Source: Pseudomonas sp. GM50 (lineage in GTDB: Bacteria > Pseudomonadota > Gammaproteobacteria > Pseudomonadales > Pseudomonadaceae). From it: 64,000 nucleotides of DNA. The stretch lies in contig NZ_AKJK01000060.1 in NCBI RefSeq assembly GCF_000282375.1, forward strand, positions 1-64,000, in the 5' to 3' direction. Made by a program: the position numbers and the translations under genes. Below, in pieces: positions 34,831 to 43,028 of this stretch. The notes beneath the pieces were generated by a model. That model ran no database searches, had not been told where the DNA came from, and saw only the letters and a list, made by a program, of their open reading frames with translations. Each line of letters opens with the position of its first letter. Positions within the stretch are counted from its first letter, which is position 1.

Positions 34831-37800
34831 GATTGCTCCTGGCTCACAGCGAGAGTGGTTTGAGGGCGACTGGCGGCGATGATGGTTTCGCCGGCTTGTT
34901 TCCAGTTGGCGAACGGGCTTTGGGCGGTCAGGGCGGTGTTTTGCAACAGGCCATCGCTGGATAAGCCGCTGGCTCGGCTGCCGGCCTGGCAGCGACGGAT
35001 CCAGTCCACGTGGGCCATGGTCGTGGCGCGCTTGGCTGGCAGGGTGTCGGTCAATACCTGGATTTGCTGCTCGTCCCACTCCAGCAAACGGGCCAGTGCG
35101 GCGTTGGCGCTTTCGCTGGCGGTTTGGCGCAGAGTTTTGTTCTTGAGTGCCGACGCCGGCGGATTGGCGAGGTTGAAGTAGCCCAGCAACACGTTCTCTG
35201 GCTGGTGTTGCGTGCGACACCAGTGGCCGAAGCGCTCCAGCAAGTACACCTGGGCCAGGGCGGGTGTTGTCGACGCCTCGTTGGCGGGGCCAAGCCAGCT
35301 TGGGTTGAGCAGGAACAGGGTCAGGGCATCGTTACTGATTTTCAGGGTCTGGCTGGCCTCGGCGTGGCGCGAGATGTCCACATAGAGCGCAATCAGCGCC
35401 GGCGACGGTGCATCCGGGTTTTTCAGGGCTTCGTTCAACAATGCGTTGACCGACGTACCGGCCCATGCAATCACCGCCAGCGAACGCTCTTTGGATAACT
35501 TCTGCGTGTCGTGTAACAGGTTGCTGATCAGGCCCACCTGACGTTCGAGCGTGCTGGCCACAAACCGGTGGAGTTTCTCCACGACCTGTTCTTTCAGGCC
35601 CGTTGCTTTCAGGTTCAATCGACCGACAACAATGCTCAGCATGGCCGCCAATGTATCCAGCGGATCGTTGGCTTGTTCCAGCGGCAGTGCAACCACTAAC
35701 CCCTGCGGATCAATCAAGGGCTGTTTGGCCGCTGCGCCTTTTTCGTCCTGCAGCACCTTGAACCAGTCGATCGCCACGCCGGGGTCGGGTTTGTTCGGGT
35801 CTGCATTGTCTTCGTGCATGGGCAGGCCGAGGGCGTTCAATTGCTGCGCGGTCACCACAGTGTTCGCACTGTCCCTCTGGAACCTGACCAGACGCGCCAG
35901 CAGTTCGACTGGCATTGGCGAGGTGTCAGTATCAAGCCCAAGCAGATGGCGCAGTTGCGGCACGTTTTGCTGGCTATCCTTGAGCCAGTCCACGGCCCAG
36001 TCCATCTGCATCAACACGTCCAGAATGTCGGGGGTAAGGTCGGTTTCTGTGTTGCGCGCGGCCAATAGGCCGGTACTCAGGCAAGTGCGATAAGCGTCGC
36101 CACCCAGCAAGTGCGCCAGGTTGAGGGTATCGGCGGCTGATAACCCGAATAGCTGGGCGACACGCGCCTGCCGGTAAATCGATGAGAGGGTTTGCAGGTC
36201 GCGCTTGAGCGTTTCCAGGTGCTTCAGCGTTTGCCGAACCAGCAGAAACAAGGCGTCTTCGCTTGGTTGCAGGCCCAGGCCGGCACACAGTTGCAGAAGG
36301 GTTTTCTGGGACGCGGGATTCGGCTTATCCACGGTGAACGCCGTCTGGTCCAGCACCAACGGTGTATCGAACAGTTGCACGCGGTTGAACACCTGATCGA
36401 ACAGCGGCAGGTGCTTGCCTGTGGCATAAGGCGACAGGTGATGCAGGAAGGCGGCGAACTGTTCAGCCGCGATGCCGTACTTGTCGTTCAGGTATTGATA
36501 CACACCCACCGTGCGTAGGGTATTGGTGTTCAGCTCCAACCCCGGGTTGTTTGCACCTTCGGCGCGGATGGCGCTGATGACCAGGGTATCGAGTTGCGCG
36601 AAAGGAATGTCGAGCCAGCGTTGCAGGCGAATCATGCGTTGCAGGCGATCGAGGCGATCGGGGGAAGTCTTGGTGATGTGCCAGCTCGTTAGATCACCGA
36701 CGGTGTGTTGCACCAGATCCATCGCGTTATCGAATTGGTCTTTTTGTATGGATTCGGCGGTGGGGGCATCAAGACTGTCGTAGTTGCCCGAGCCGGTGCC
36801 ATTGACGTAGCAGGCGCCGTAATGGGAGGCGTGCGGGTAGGGCAGTGCTTTTTCACCATTAGGCGGTGGGATGGGCGTCCCCGATTGTTGATCGCTGGTA
36901 CTCGGAACATTGGGTGACAGGCGCACAGCATGCGTGCGCCGGGACAACAGCATTTCCACATGTTCAGCGTTCAGGCCGGTGTGCTGCATGAACGTCGGCA
37001 ATTCCGCGAGCAGCGATGTGTTCGGTGAATGAACCGTCACACCATAGGATTGCTCGAAAAAACCCTGTTGCGCCGCGGTGAATTGATAAGTGCTATCCAG
37101 AGTGAGCGTGAAACTTTGTTTGAGTGGCGCCAATGCCGTCCCCGCCGTGTCATGGGGGGCTGTGATCAAGTGGAAGGAGGCACTGTAGCCTTCATTGTCC
37201 GATGGCAACACTTCCGTGGCTTTGATCGAAAGACACAATCGGCGAGCAGCAACCACACCATGAAGGTGATTCACTTGCCATAAATCTGTCGCGATCAGGG
37301 CATTGGCCGAGTTCAAGTTCAGTGACACGGGAACGTCTGAAGCGTCCGTTTTTGAGAATTTTGTGAGCGCAACGTTGGTACCGACAGAAGTGCTGGTCGT
37401 TGCCGTCGCCGATGGATCAACGGAAGTGATAGCGGGTTGTGACGATGGCACCAGATAGGCCGAACGCCACGACTGTAATGGCAGGATGATGCTTGAGTGG
37501 GGGCCCTTCCATCCGTTGGTCAGCTCATCGCGCCCCAGATAGAACGTTGTAAACAACGAAGGCGCAATCAACAATTGCTGCTGCTGCGGGCTTAACCCTG
37601 ACAGCAGGCACTGTGCCTGAGTGCTGTTGTTGTTCTGCCATTGACCGTATTGATTATCTGCTTTGCGAGCGAGGGGCAGCAGGGGACTGATGCGGTAGTT
37701 CAGTTCGCCCGGACGCAGCTTTTTATCGGCGAGACCCAGCAGGCATTGCTGATGGTACAGATTGTAGGGGAACGTGAAGGGGTAACGCCGATCGGCCATG

Positions 37801-38444
37801 ACTTCATAGAGCGACTTATCCTTGTCCTCTGTGGTATCCAGATACGCTCGCACGTTTTTGCTCAGCGTATCGATCACGATGCGCAGCATCGATATGGGTG
37901 TAAACGTACTGTGCTCATCAATGAGCAGGGTTTTCAGATCGGGACGGCGTTTATCCAGCAGCACTCGCTTGTCCTTCTCCCCCTCTTTTGGTGCGCTCAG
38001 CTTTTCGATCTCGCCAATGAAGCGATACAAGTGGCTGGCATAGGCGACCGGTGAATCAACGGCAGCAATCGCACCGACGGAACAGAAGTCGTCCCACTCT
38101 TCTTCGAACAGGTTTTGCCACGTCGCGCCGAGGCTGATCAGAGAGCGGATGCCGGTGCGGCCGCTCCACGCTCCTGTCTTGCCGGTCGAGGTCTGGTATT
38201 CGCGGAACAACCGGCCGATCTGTACGGCATACGACATCGCGTTGTCATAGGCCTGACCGGCATCGGCATCGCTGTATTGGCCGATCTTGCGGACGAAGAC
38301 AGCCTTGGGCTCGCGGATGACGTCGAAGACAGAGGTGAAGTTCAGTTGTTGCAAGGCAACCTTGAATGTCACGAGGCCTTTTCGGGGCACGACGTTATCA
38401 GGCGCGATCAACGTGGCCAGTGACGTGGGATTTTGTTCGTCCAT
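34827..38444 (-). CDS. Tc toxin A subunit, N-terminal half (TcaA-like, VRP1 domain)
   Basis: The 1205-aa protein carries the Salmonella virulence plasmid A (VRP1)-type region early on (for example SPVAYASHLYRFIGEIEKL and DRRYPFTFPYNLYHQQCLLGL) and a long helical shell region afterwards. It contains a Ser/Thr-rich stretch (SATATTSTSVGTN) near residue 345, probably an exposed loop or domain. It is the first gene of the five-gene toxin operon. Its SD (GGAG in GCAGGAGTTCACTTGAATG) lies inside a perfect 9-bp inverted repeat. In characterised systems the A subunit forms the shell and pre-pore that binds the target cell. Confidence 0.9.
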   Translation of the reverse strand: MDEQNPTSLATLIAPDNVVPRKGLVTFKVALQQLNFTSVFDVIREPKAVFVRKIGQYSDADAGQAYDNAMSYAVQIGRLFREYQTSTGKTGAWSGRTGIRSLISLGATWQNLFEEEWDDFCSVGAIAAVDSPVAYASHLYRFIGEIEKLSAPKEGEKDKRVLLDKRRPDLKTLLIDEHSTFTPISMLRIVIDTLSKNVRAYLDTTEDKDKSLYEVMADRRYPFTFPYNLYHQQCLLGLADKKLRPGELNYRISPLLPLARKADNQYGQWQNNNSTQAQCLLSGLSPQQQQLLIAPSLFTTFYLGRDELTNGWKGPHSSIILPLQSWRSAYLVPSSQPAITSVDPSATATTSTSVGTNVALTKFSKTDASDVPVSLNLNSANALIATDLWQVNHLHGVVAARRLCLSIKATEVLPSDNEGYSASFHLITAPHDTAGTALAPLKQSFTLTLDSTYQFTAAQQGFFEQSYGVTVHSPNTSLLAELPTFMQHTGLNAEHVEMLLSRRTHAVRLSPNVPSTSDQQSGTPIPPPNGEKALPYPHASHYGACYVNGTGSGNYDSLDAPTAESIQKDQFDNAMDLVQHTVGDLTSWHITKTSPDRLDRLQRMIRLQRWLDIPFAQLDTLVISAIRAEGANNPGLELNTNTLRTVGVYQYLNDKYGIAAEQFAAFLHHLSPYATGKHLPLFDQVFNRVQLFDTPLVLDQTAFTVDKPNPASQKTLLQLCAGLGLQPSEDALFLLVRQTLKHLETLKRDLQTLSSIYRQARVAQLFGLSAADTLNLAHLLGGDAYRTCLSTGLLAARNTETDLTPDILDVLMQMDWAVDWLKDSQQNVPQLRHLLGLDTDTSPMPVELLARLVRFQRDSANTVVTAQQLNALGLPMHEDNADPNKPDPGVAIDWFKVLQDEKGAAAKQPLIDPQGLVVALPLEQANDPLDTLAAMLSIVVGRLNLKATGLKEQVVEKLHRFVASTLERQVGLISNLLHDTQKLSKERSLAVIAWAGTSVNALLNEALKNPDAPSPALIALYVDISRHAEASQTLKISNDALTLFLLNPSWLGPANEASTTPALAQVYLLERFGHWCRTQHQPENVLLGYFNLANPPASALKNKTLRQTASESANAALARLLEWDEQQIQVLTDTLPAKRATTMAHVDWIRRCQAGSRASGLSSDGLLQNTALTAQSPFANWKQAGETIIAASRPQTTLAVSQEQS

Positions 38445-38451
38445 TCAAGTG

Positions 38452-38488
38452 AACTCCTGCCTGGAAAGGGAATAAGGCTGCAGGAGTT
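38452..38488 (-). promoter_or_regulatory. Leader hairpin occluding the ribosome-binding site of the Tc operon
   Basis: AACTCCTGC at 38452-38460 and GCAGGAGTT at 38480-38488 are perfect 9-bp inverted repeats with a 19-nt loop. In the minus-strand mRNA the 3' arm contains the SD (GCAGGAG) 8 nt upstream of the ATG at 38444, so folding would block translation initiation of tcaA-like and, by coupling, of the genes behind it. Confidence 0.75.
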
Positions 38489-38517
38489 AAACTAGCGATT
38501 GGTGGAGGTGGCGTAAC

Positions 38518-38533
38518 CTGTCATATCTGACAG
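38518..38533. promoter_or_regulatory. Candidate operator palindrome upstream of the Tc operon
   Basis: CTGTCATATCTGACAG is a 6-bp perfect inverted repeat with a 4-bp centre, 74-89 bp upstream of the first toxin gene. An AT-rich stretch follows upstream (to about 38590). The size fits a dimeric repressor site. The cognate regulator is not in the neighbourhood. Confidence 0.5.
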
Positions 38534-38605
38534 TTCGGCGGGGTTTTTTAGAATGATTTGATCAGCGCTGGCAGTTTTTAATTGCCAACTGAAAACCTTC
38601 TGACA

Positions 38606-38780
38606 TAAAAAAAGCGACCCCGAAGGATCAATGCCAGTCAGTTGTGCGAGCAAACCGATTTTTGTAGGAGCCAGGCTTGCCGGCGAAGGCGTCCTTAAGT
38701 GCGCTTTCGCCGGCAAGCCTGGCTCCTACAGGTCCGATTTGTCCTTAACTGACCGGCATTACCCCGAAGGATCGCCCTTT
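38606..38780 (-). terminator. Fumarase terminator split by an insertion
   Basis: Removing the 131-bp element and one copy of the 13-bp duplication restores a compact terminator: on the minus strand GGGCGATCC-TTCG-GGGTCGC followed by a run of T (complement of the A-run at 38607-38613). In the present sequence the two stem halves are separated by the palindrome, so the hairpin can form only as a long-range stem or as weaker partial stems. Confidence 0.7.
38630..38760. mobile_element. 131-bp palindromic MITE-like element inserted in the fumarase terminator
   Basis: The element has 14-bp terminal inverted repeats (AATGCCAGTCAGTT at 38630-38643; AACTGACCGGCATT at 38747-38760, one mismatch). It is flanked by an exact 13-bp direct repeat, ACCCCGAAGGATC at 38617-38629 and 38761-38773. 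Inside it a REP-like pair (TGTAGGAGCCAGGCTTGCCG and complement) makes the whole element one imperfect palindrome. No open frame is present, so it would need a transposase in trans. A 13-bp duplication fits IS4-type transposition (inference). Confidence 0.8.
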
Positions 38781-38798
38781 TTACTGCGAAGCAAGCGC

Positions 38799-40322
38799 TT
38801 ACTGCACTTCCACCGCCAGGCTTTCACTGATCTTTTGCTGCCAGATGGCAGGACCGGTGATGTGTACCGACTCGCCCTTGCTGTCGACCGCAACAGTCAC
38901 AGGCATGTCTTTAACGTCGAACTCGTAGATCGCTTCCATGCCCAGTTCGGCGAAAGCCACCACGCGGGATTTCTTGATGGCTTGCGCCACCAGGTAAGCC
39001 GCGCCGCCAACAGCCATCAGGTAAACAGCTTTGTGGTCCTTGATCGCTTCGATCGCGGTAGGGCCGCGCTCGGATTTGCCGATCATGCCCAACAGGCCGG
39101 TTTGCTCGAGGATCTGACGGGTGAACTTGTCCATCCGCGTCGCGGTGGTCGGACCGGCAGGGCCAACCACTTCTTCGCGCACCGGATCAACCGGGCCGAC
39201 GTAGTAGATGAAGCGACCTTTCAGATCTACCGGCAGGGTTTCACCCTTGTTCAGCATCTCGACCATGCGCTTGTGCGCTGCGTCGCGACCGGTGAGCATT
39301 TTGCCGTTGAGCAGGACGGTTTCGCCCGGCTTCCAGCTCTGCACTTCTTCCGGCGTCAGGGTGTCGAGGTTGACACGACGGGCCGACGGACCGGCTTCCC
39401 AGACGATTTCCGGGTAGGCGTCCAGCGGTGGCGCTTCCAGCGAGGCCGGGCCGGAACCGTCGAGCACGAAGTGTGCGTGACGGGTGGCGGCGCAGTTGGG
39501 GATCATGCACACCGGCAGGGACGCGGCGTGGGTCGGGTAATCCATGATCTTCACGTCGAGCACGGTGGTCAGACCGCCCAGGCCCTGGGCGCCGATGCCC
39601 AGTTGGTTGACCTTCTCGAACAGCTCCAGACGCATCTCTTCGATACGGTTGGATGGGCCACGCTTCTTCAGCTCGTGAATGTCGATGGATTCCATCAACA
39701 CTTCCTTGGCCATGACGGCGGCTTTCTCGGCGGTGCCGCCGATGCCAATGCCGAGCATGCCGGGTGGGCACCAGCCGGCGCCCATGGTCGGAACGGTCTT
39801 CAGCACCCAGTCGACGATCGAGTCGGACGGGTTGAGCATGGCCATTTTCGACTTGTTCTCGGAGCCGCCGCCCTTGGCCGCCACGTCCACTTCCACGGTG
39901 TTGCCCGGAACGATGGAGTAGTGGATAACGGCAGGGGTGTTGTCCTTGGTGTTTTTGCGAGCGCCCGCCGGGTCGGCGAGGATCGAGGCACGCAGGACGT
40001 TTTCCGGCAGGTTGTAAGCCCGGCGCACGCCTTCGTTGATCATGTCGTCCAGGCCCATGGTGGCGCCATCCCAACGTACGTCCATGCCCACGCGTACGAA
40101 CACGGTAACGATACCGGTGTCCTGGCAGATCGGGCGGTGGCCGGTGGCGCACATGCGCGAGTTGATCAGGATCTGCGCCATGGAATCGCGGGCTGCCGGC
40201 GATTCTTCACGCAGATAGGCCTCGTGCATCGCCTGGATGAAGTCAACGGGGTGGTAGTAGGAAATGAATTGCAGGGCGTCGGCAACGCTCTGAATCAGGT
40301 CGTCTTGCTTGATCACGGTCAT
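38799..40322 (-). CDS. Class I (iron-sulfur) fumarate hydratase
   Basis: The 507-aa protein is a full-length class I fumarase, converting fumarate to malate in the TCA cycle with a [4Fe-4S] cluster. Likely cluster cysteines lie in RPICQDTGIV, IPNCAATRHAH and GWCPPGMLGIGIGG. The C-terminal beta domain begins near EEVQSWKPGETVLL. The start at 40322 (MTVIKQDDL) follows GAGGAG 8 nt upstream and is preferred to the frame start at 40352. It stands alone as a monocistronic unit whose terminator has been interrupted by a MITE-like element. Confidence 0.93.
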   Translation of the reverse strand: MTVIKQDDLIQSVADALQFISYYHPVDFIQAMHEAYLREESPAARDSMAQILINSRMCATGHRPICQDTGIVTVFVRVGMDVRWDGATMGLDDMINEGVRRAYNLPENVLRASILADPAGARKNTKDNTPAVIHYSIVPGNTVEVDVAAKGGGSENKSKMAMLNPSDSIVDWVLKTVPTMGAGWCPPGMLGIGIGGTAEKAAVMAKEVLMESIDIHELKKRGPSNRIEEMRLELFEKVNQLGIGAQGLGGLTTVLDVKIMDYPTHAASLPVCMIPNCAATRHAHFVLDGSGPASLEAPPLDAYPEIVWEAGPSARRVNLDTLTPEEVQSWKPGETVLLNGKMLTGRDAAHKRMVEMLNKGETLPVDLKGRFIYYVGPVDPVREEVVGPAGPTTATRMDKFTRQILEQTGLLGMIGKSERGPTAIEAIKDHKAVYLMAVGGAAYLVAQAIKKSRVVAFAELGMEAIYEFDVKDMPVTVAVDSKGESVHITGPAIWQQKISESLAVEVQ

Positions 40323-40786
40323 GAGTCGCGCTCCTCTAAAAGACGGGAACATTCAATAAGGTGCTTGCAGCTTGGGTGCATCGGTCGGTTGCAAGCACCT
40401 TTCAAGGCACGCCGGGCATGCTGGCGCGACGCTAAAAAGGCGCGGCAGTATACCGCGCCTCGCAGGCCTGTACACGCACCGGATTCTGTGGCGAGGGGGC
40501 TTGCCTGTGGGGGAGGGGGCTTGCCTGTGGCGAGGGGGCTTGCCCCCGTTGGAGTGCGAAGCGCTCCCCGACATTCTTTCAGGTACACACACCGCATTGG
40601 CAGATTTTACGACTGCTGCGCAGCCGAACGGGGGCAAGCCCCCTCACCACAGGATTATCCCGAGTCCGGGTCATGGCTTTGACGCCAGTTTTCTGCCCCG
40701 AAAATTGAATGGTCATTTATCAGACTCGCCACTAAAGTGGCATCCGGCCTGTAGAGTAGGACACTCAATCAGCCCCCTTTCCCACG
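40323..40786. other. Intergenic region between fumarase and diguanylate cyclase genes
   Basis: This 464-bp gap holds the fumarase promoter on the minus strand (unassigned), the family A repeat at 40488-40650 with a triplicated left arm, and about 135 bp leading to the cyclase gene. No convincing additional gene is visible. The sequence after 40700 is likely the cyclase promoter, but no clear -35/-10 pair is called. Confidence 0.6.
40488..40650. repeat. REPIN family A with a triplicated left arm
   Basis: The left arm occurs three times in tandem: 40488-40506 (19 nt), 40507-40526 (20 nt, one base changed) and a full copy from 40527. A single right arm ends at 40650. Only the third copy carries the complete CCCCGTT end. 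The pattern points to slippage or unequal copying of the arm. Confidence 0.85.
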
Positions 40787-41905
40787 GTGAATCCACGATT
40801 GACCCATAACGCCATCCAGCGGCTTTTGCTCAAACGCTTTGCCCTCGCAGCTGGCACCTACGCCCTGGCTTTGCTACTGCTGTGGCTGGCGTTTTTCACC
40901 GGCCATTACGATGAATCCATCGCCGGCATGGCGATCGGCAGCGCGTTGGTGGTGCTCAGCCAGGCGGCGTTGTTCGCGGTGTTCTCCAGCGGTCGCAACC
41001 TGCGCTGTTCCGACCCGAGCCTGACCGAAGTGCAAATACTGCTGGGGCTGGGTTGGCAAACCTGGCTGATCGCTCATCTGGACGAGGCTCGCGGCGCGTT
41101 TCTGGTGTTTTACCCGCTGATTCTGTTGTTCGGGCTGTTTCATCTTTCGCGCACGGCTTTCGCGCGATGCGCGTTGCTGGTGTTTTTCAGTTTCAGCGCC
41201 ATCACGTTGTGGGAGGGCTACCACTTTCAGCTGCCCGACCCGACGCTGGCCCTGTTGCAGGTGTGCGTGCTGTTTGTGGTGCTCGTGTGGCTGGTGCTTT
41301 ACGCCCGTTACGTCCAGATGTCGCGCCAGCGTATGCGTCAGCGGCGGTTCGCCCTGCAGGCGCATCAAGACACCCTGCGCGGAATGATGCGCCAGCTCGA
41401 AGGCCTGGTGGCGACCGACGAACTCACCGGGCTGTTCAACCGCCGACATTTCCTGCGCCTGGCCTCCCGCGAGTTGAACGCCATGGAAGCTGATGTGGTG
41501 CATGGCCTGGCGTTGATCGACCTCGACCACTTCAAGCGCATCAACGATGTTCACGGCCATGCCGCTGGCGATCAGGTGTTGCAAGCGTTCGCCGGGGTGG
41601 CCACTGCCTGCCTGCGCGATGGCGATGTTTTGGCCCGCTATGGCGGCGAAGAGTTCGTGGTGCTGTTGCCTGATTGCGATGCCGAGCGCCTGACGGCATG
41701 TTGCGAGCGGTTGCGCATTGCCTTCATGGATGTCGAGTTGATCGGCCTGGATGTGCGCCACCTCAGCCTGTCGGCGGGCATGACCTTGTTGGCGCTTGGC
41801 GACGATCTGGATGACGCCTTGCACCGCGCCGATCAAGCGCTGTATCGCGCCAAGCGTGACGGCCGTAACCGTTGCGCGGCGGCCTGGGAGAATGTCGATG
41901 CCTGA
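40787..41905 (+). CDS. Membrane-bound diguanylate cyclase (GGDEF)
   Basis: The 372-aa protein has six hydrophobic segments in residues 20-190, a short linker helix and a C-terminal GGDEF domain. The active-site loop is RYGGEEFVVLLP, and the substrate/metal segment DLDHFKRINDVHGHAAGDQVL is intact. An RDGD motif sits five residues before GGEEF, the spacing of the allosteric I-site. It should make cyclic di-GMP with product inhibition. The GTG at 40787 is the furthest upstream start; it lacks a clear ribosome-binding site, and a TTG at 40799 is possible. Its last codons overlap the start of the reductase gene. Confidence 0.87.
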   Translation: MNPRLTHNAIQRLLLKRFALAAGTYALALLLLWLAFFTGHYDESIAGMAIGSALVVLSQAALFAVFSSGRNLRCSDPSLTEVQILLGLGWQTWLIAHLDEARGAFLVFYPLILLFGLFHLSRTAFARCALLVFFSFSAITLWEGYHFQLPDPTLALLQVCVLFVVLVWLVLYARYVQMSRQRMRQRRFALQAHQDTLRGMMRQLEGLVATDELTGLFNRRHFLRLASRELNAMEADVVHGLALIDLDHFKRINDVHGHAAGDQVLQAFAGVATACLRDGDVLARYGGEEFVVLLPDCDAERLTACCERLRIAFMDVELIGLDVRHLSLSAGMTLLALGDDLDDALHRADQALYRAKRDGRNRCAAAWENVDA

Positions 41906-42833
41906 GCTGCGGGTCGGCGAACGCCAGTGGACGGTGGCGGCGGGGAGCAACCTGCTCGATGCCTTGAATCAGAATGGCGTATCGGTGCCCTATAGCTGCC
42001 GCGCCGGCAGTTGCCATGCGTGCCTGGTCAAGTGTGTCGAAGGCTTGCCCAGCGACAATCGTCCCGATGCCTTGAGCCATGAGCAGCGTCAGCAGGGTTG
42101 GCGGCTGGCCTGTCAGTGCCAGCTGATCGACGATTTGCAAGTCGAAACTTTTGACCCGCTGCGTGATGGTCTTGCTGCGCAGGTGGCCGCCAGCGATTGG
42201 CTGAGCGCCAGCGTTTTGCGTTTACGCCTGACCTGCGAGCGACCGTTGCGCTATCAGGCGGGGCAACATCTGGTGTTGTGGGCGGGTCAGGTGGCGCGGC
42301 CGTATTCCCTGGCCAGTCTGCCGCAGGAAGACCGATTTCTGGAGTTTCACCTCGATTGCCGCCAACCGGGGGCATTCAGTGATGCGGCGCGTCGCTTGAA
42401 AATCGGCGATCCGATCCGCCTCGGCGAGTTGCGCGGCGGGGCGTTGCATTACGACCCGGACTGGCACACCCGACCGCTGTGGTTATTGGCGTCCGGGACC
42501 GGTCTGGGGCCGTTGTTCGGTATTTTGCGCGAAGCATTGCGTCAGGATCACCAGGGCCCCATCCGCGTCATTCACCTGGCCCATGATGCGGGTGAGCATT
42601 ATCTGGCCAAACCCCTGCAAGCCATGGCCGCCAGCCGTCCGAACCTGAGCGTCGAGCTGTGGACGGCGGCCGAGTTGCCCGCGGCTTTGGCACAACTGCG
42701 CCTTGTTTCGCGGCAAACCCTGGCCTTAGTCTGCGGGGCCCCCGACAGCGTCGACGCCTTTGCCCGGCGCCTGTACCTGGCCGGTTTGCCGCGCAATCAA
42801 CTGCTGGCGGATGTCTTTCTACCCCGTGGTTGA
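41898..42833 (+). CDS. Ferredoxin-type 2Fe-2S / FAD oxidoreductase
   Basis: The 311-aa protein has an N-terminal plant-type ferredoxin domain with cluster cysteines in YSCRAGSCHACLVKC and a later Cys in LACQCQL. A ferredoxin-reductase FAD domain follows (RPYSLASLP) and then an NAD(P) domain (LLASGTGLGPLFGIL). This is the layout of phenol hydroxylase/methane monooxygenase reductase components. No oxygenase gene is adjacent, so the electron acceptor is unknown. The ATG at 41898 lies within the end of the cyclase gene (8-nt overlap), suggesting coupled translation of a signalling and a redox gene. Confidence 0.87.
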   Translation: MPELRVGERQWTVAAGSNLLDALNQNGVSVPYSCRAGSCHACLVKCVEGLPSDNRPDALSHEQRQQGWRLACQCQLIDDLQVETFDPLRDGLAAQVAASDWLSASVLRLRLTCERPLRYQAGQHLVLWAGQVARPYSLASLPQEDRFLEFHLDCRQPGAFSDAARRLKIGDPIRLGELRGGALHYDPDWHTRPLWLLASGTGLGPLFGILREALRQDHQGPIRVIHLAHDAGEHYLAKPLQAMAASRPNLSVELWTAAELPAALAQLRLVSRQTLALVCGAPDSVDAFARRLYLAGLPRNQLLADVFLPRG

Positions 42834-42845
42834 GCGCTGATTTCT

Positions 42846-42999
42846 GTGGCGAGGGGGCTTGCTGTGGCGAGGGGGCTTGCCCCCGTTGGGCTGCGAAGCG
42901 GCCCCTAAAAACAGACGCCACCTCGGTGTATCAGACAAACCGAGCGTGCCGGTTTTACGACTGCTTCGCAGCCGAACGGGGGCAAGCCCCCTCGCCACA
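42846..42999. repeat. REPIN family A with a duplicated left arm
   Basis: The left arm is present twice in tandem (42846-42863, then a full copy from 42864); the single right arm ends at 42999. It lies between the reductase gene and the enoyl-CoA hydratase-like gene. Confidence 0.85.
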
Positions 43000-43028
43000 G
43001 TTGATCCCCTCTCAGATCAGGACTCACC

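Noticed and set aside
34831..35220. N-terminal extension of the TcaB-like frame
   Set aside because: It lies entirely inside the TcaA-like gene in another frame. The ATG at 34830 has AGGAG and an ATGA overlap, and matches the family N-terminus.
40488..40526. Short tandem direct repeats as a CRISPR start
   Set aside because: Units abut without spacers and are copies of a REP arm.
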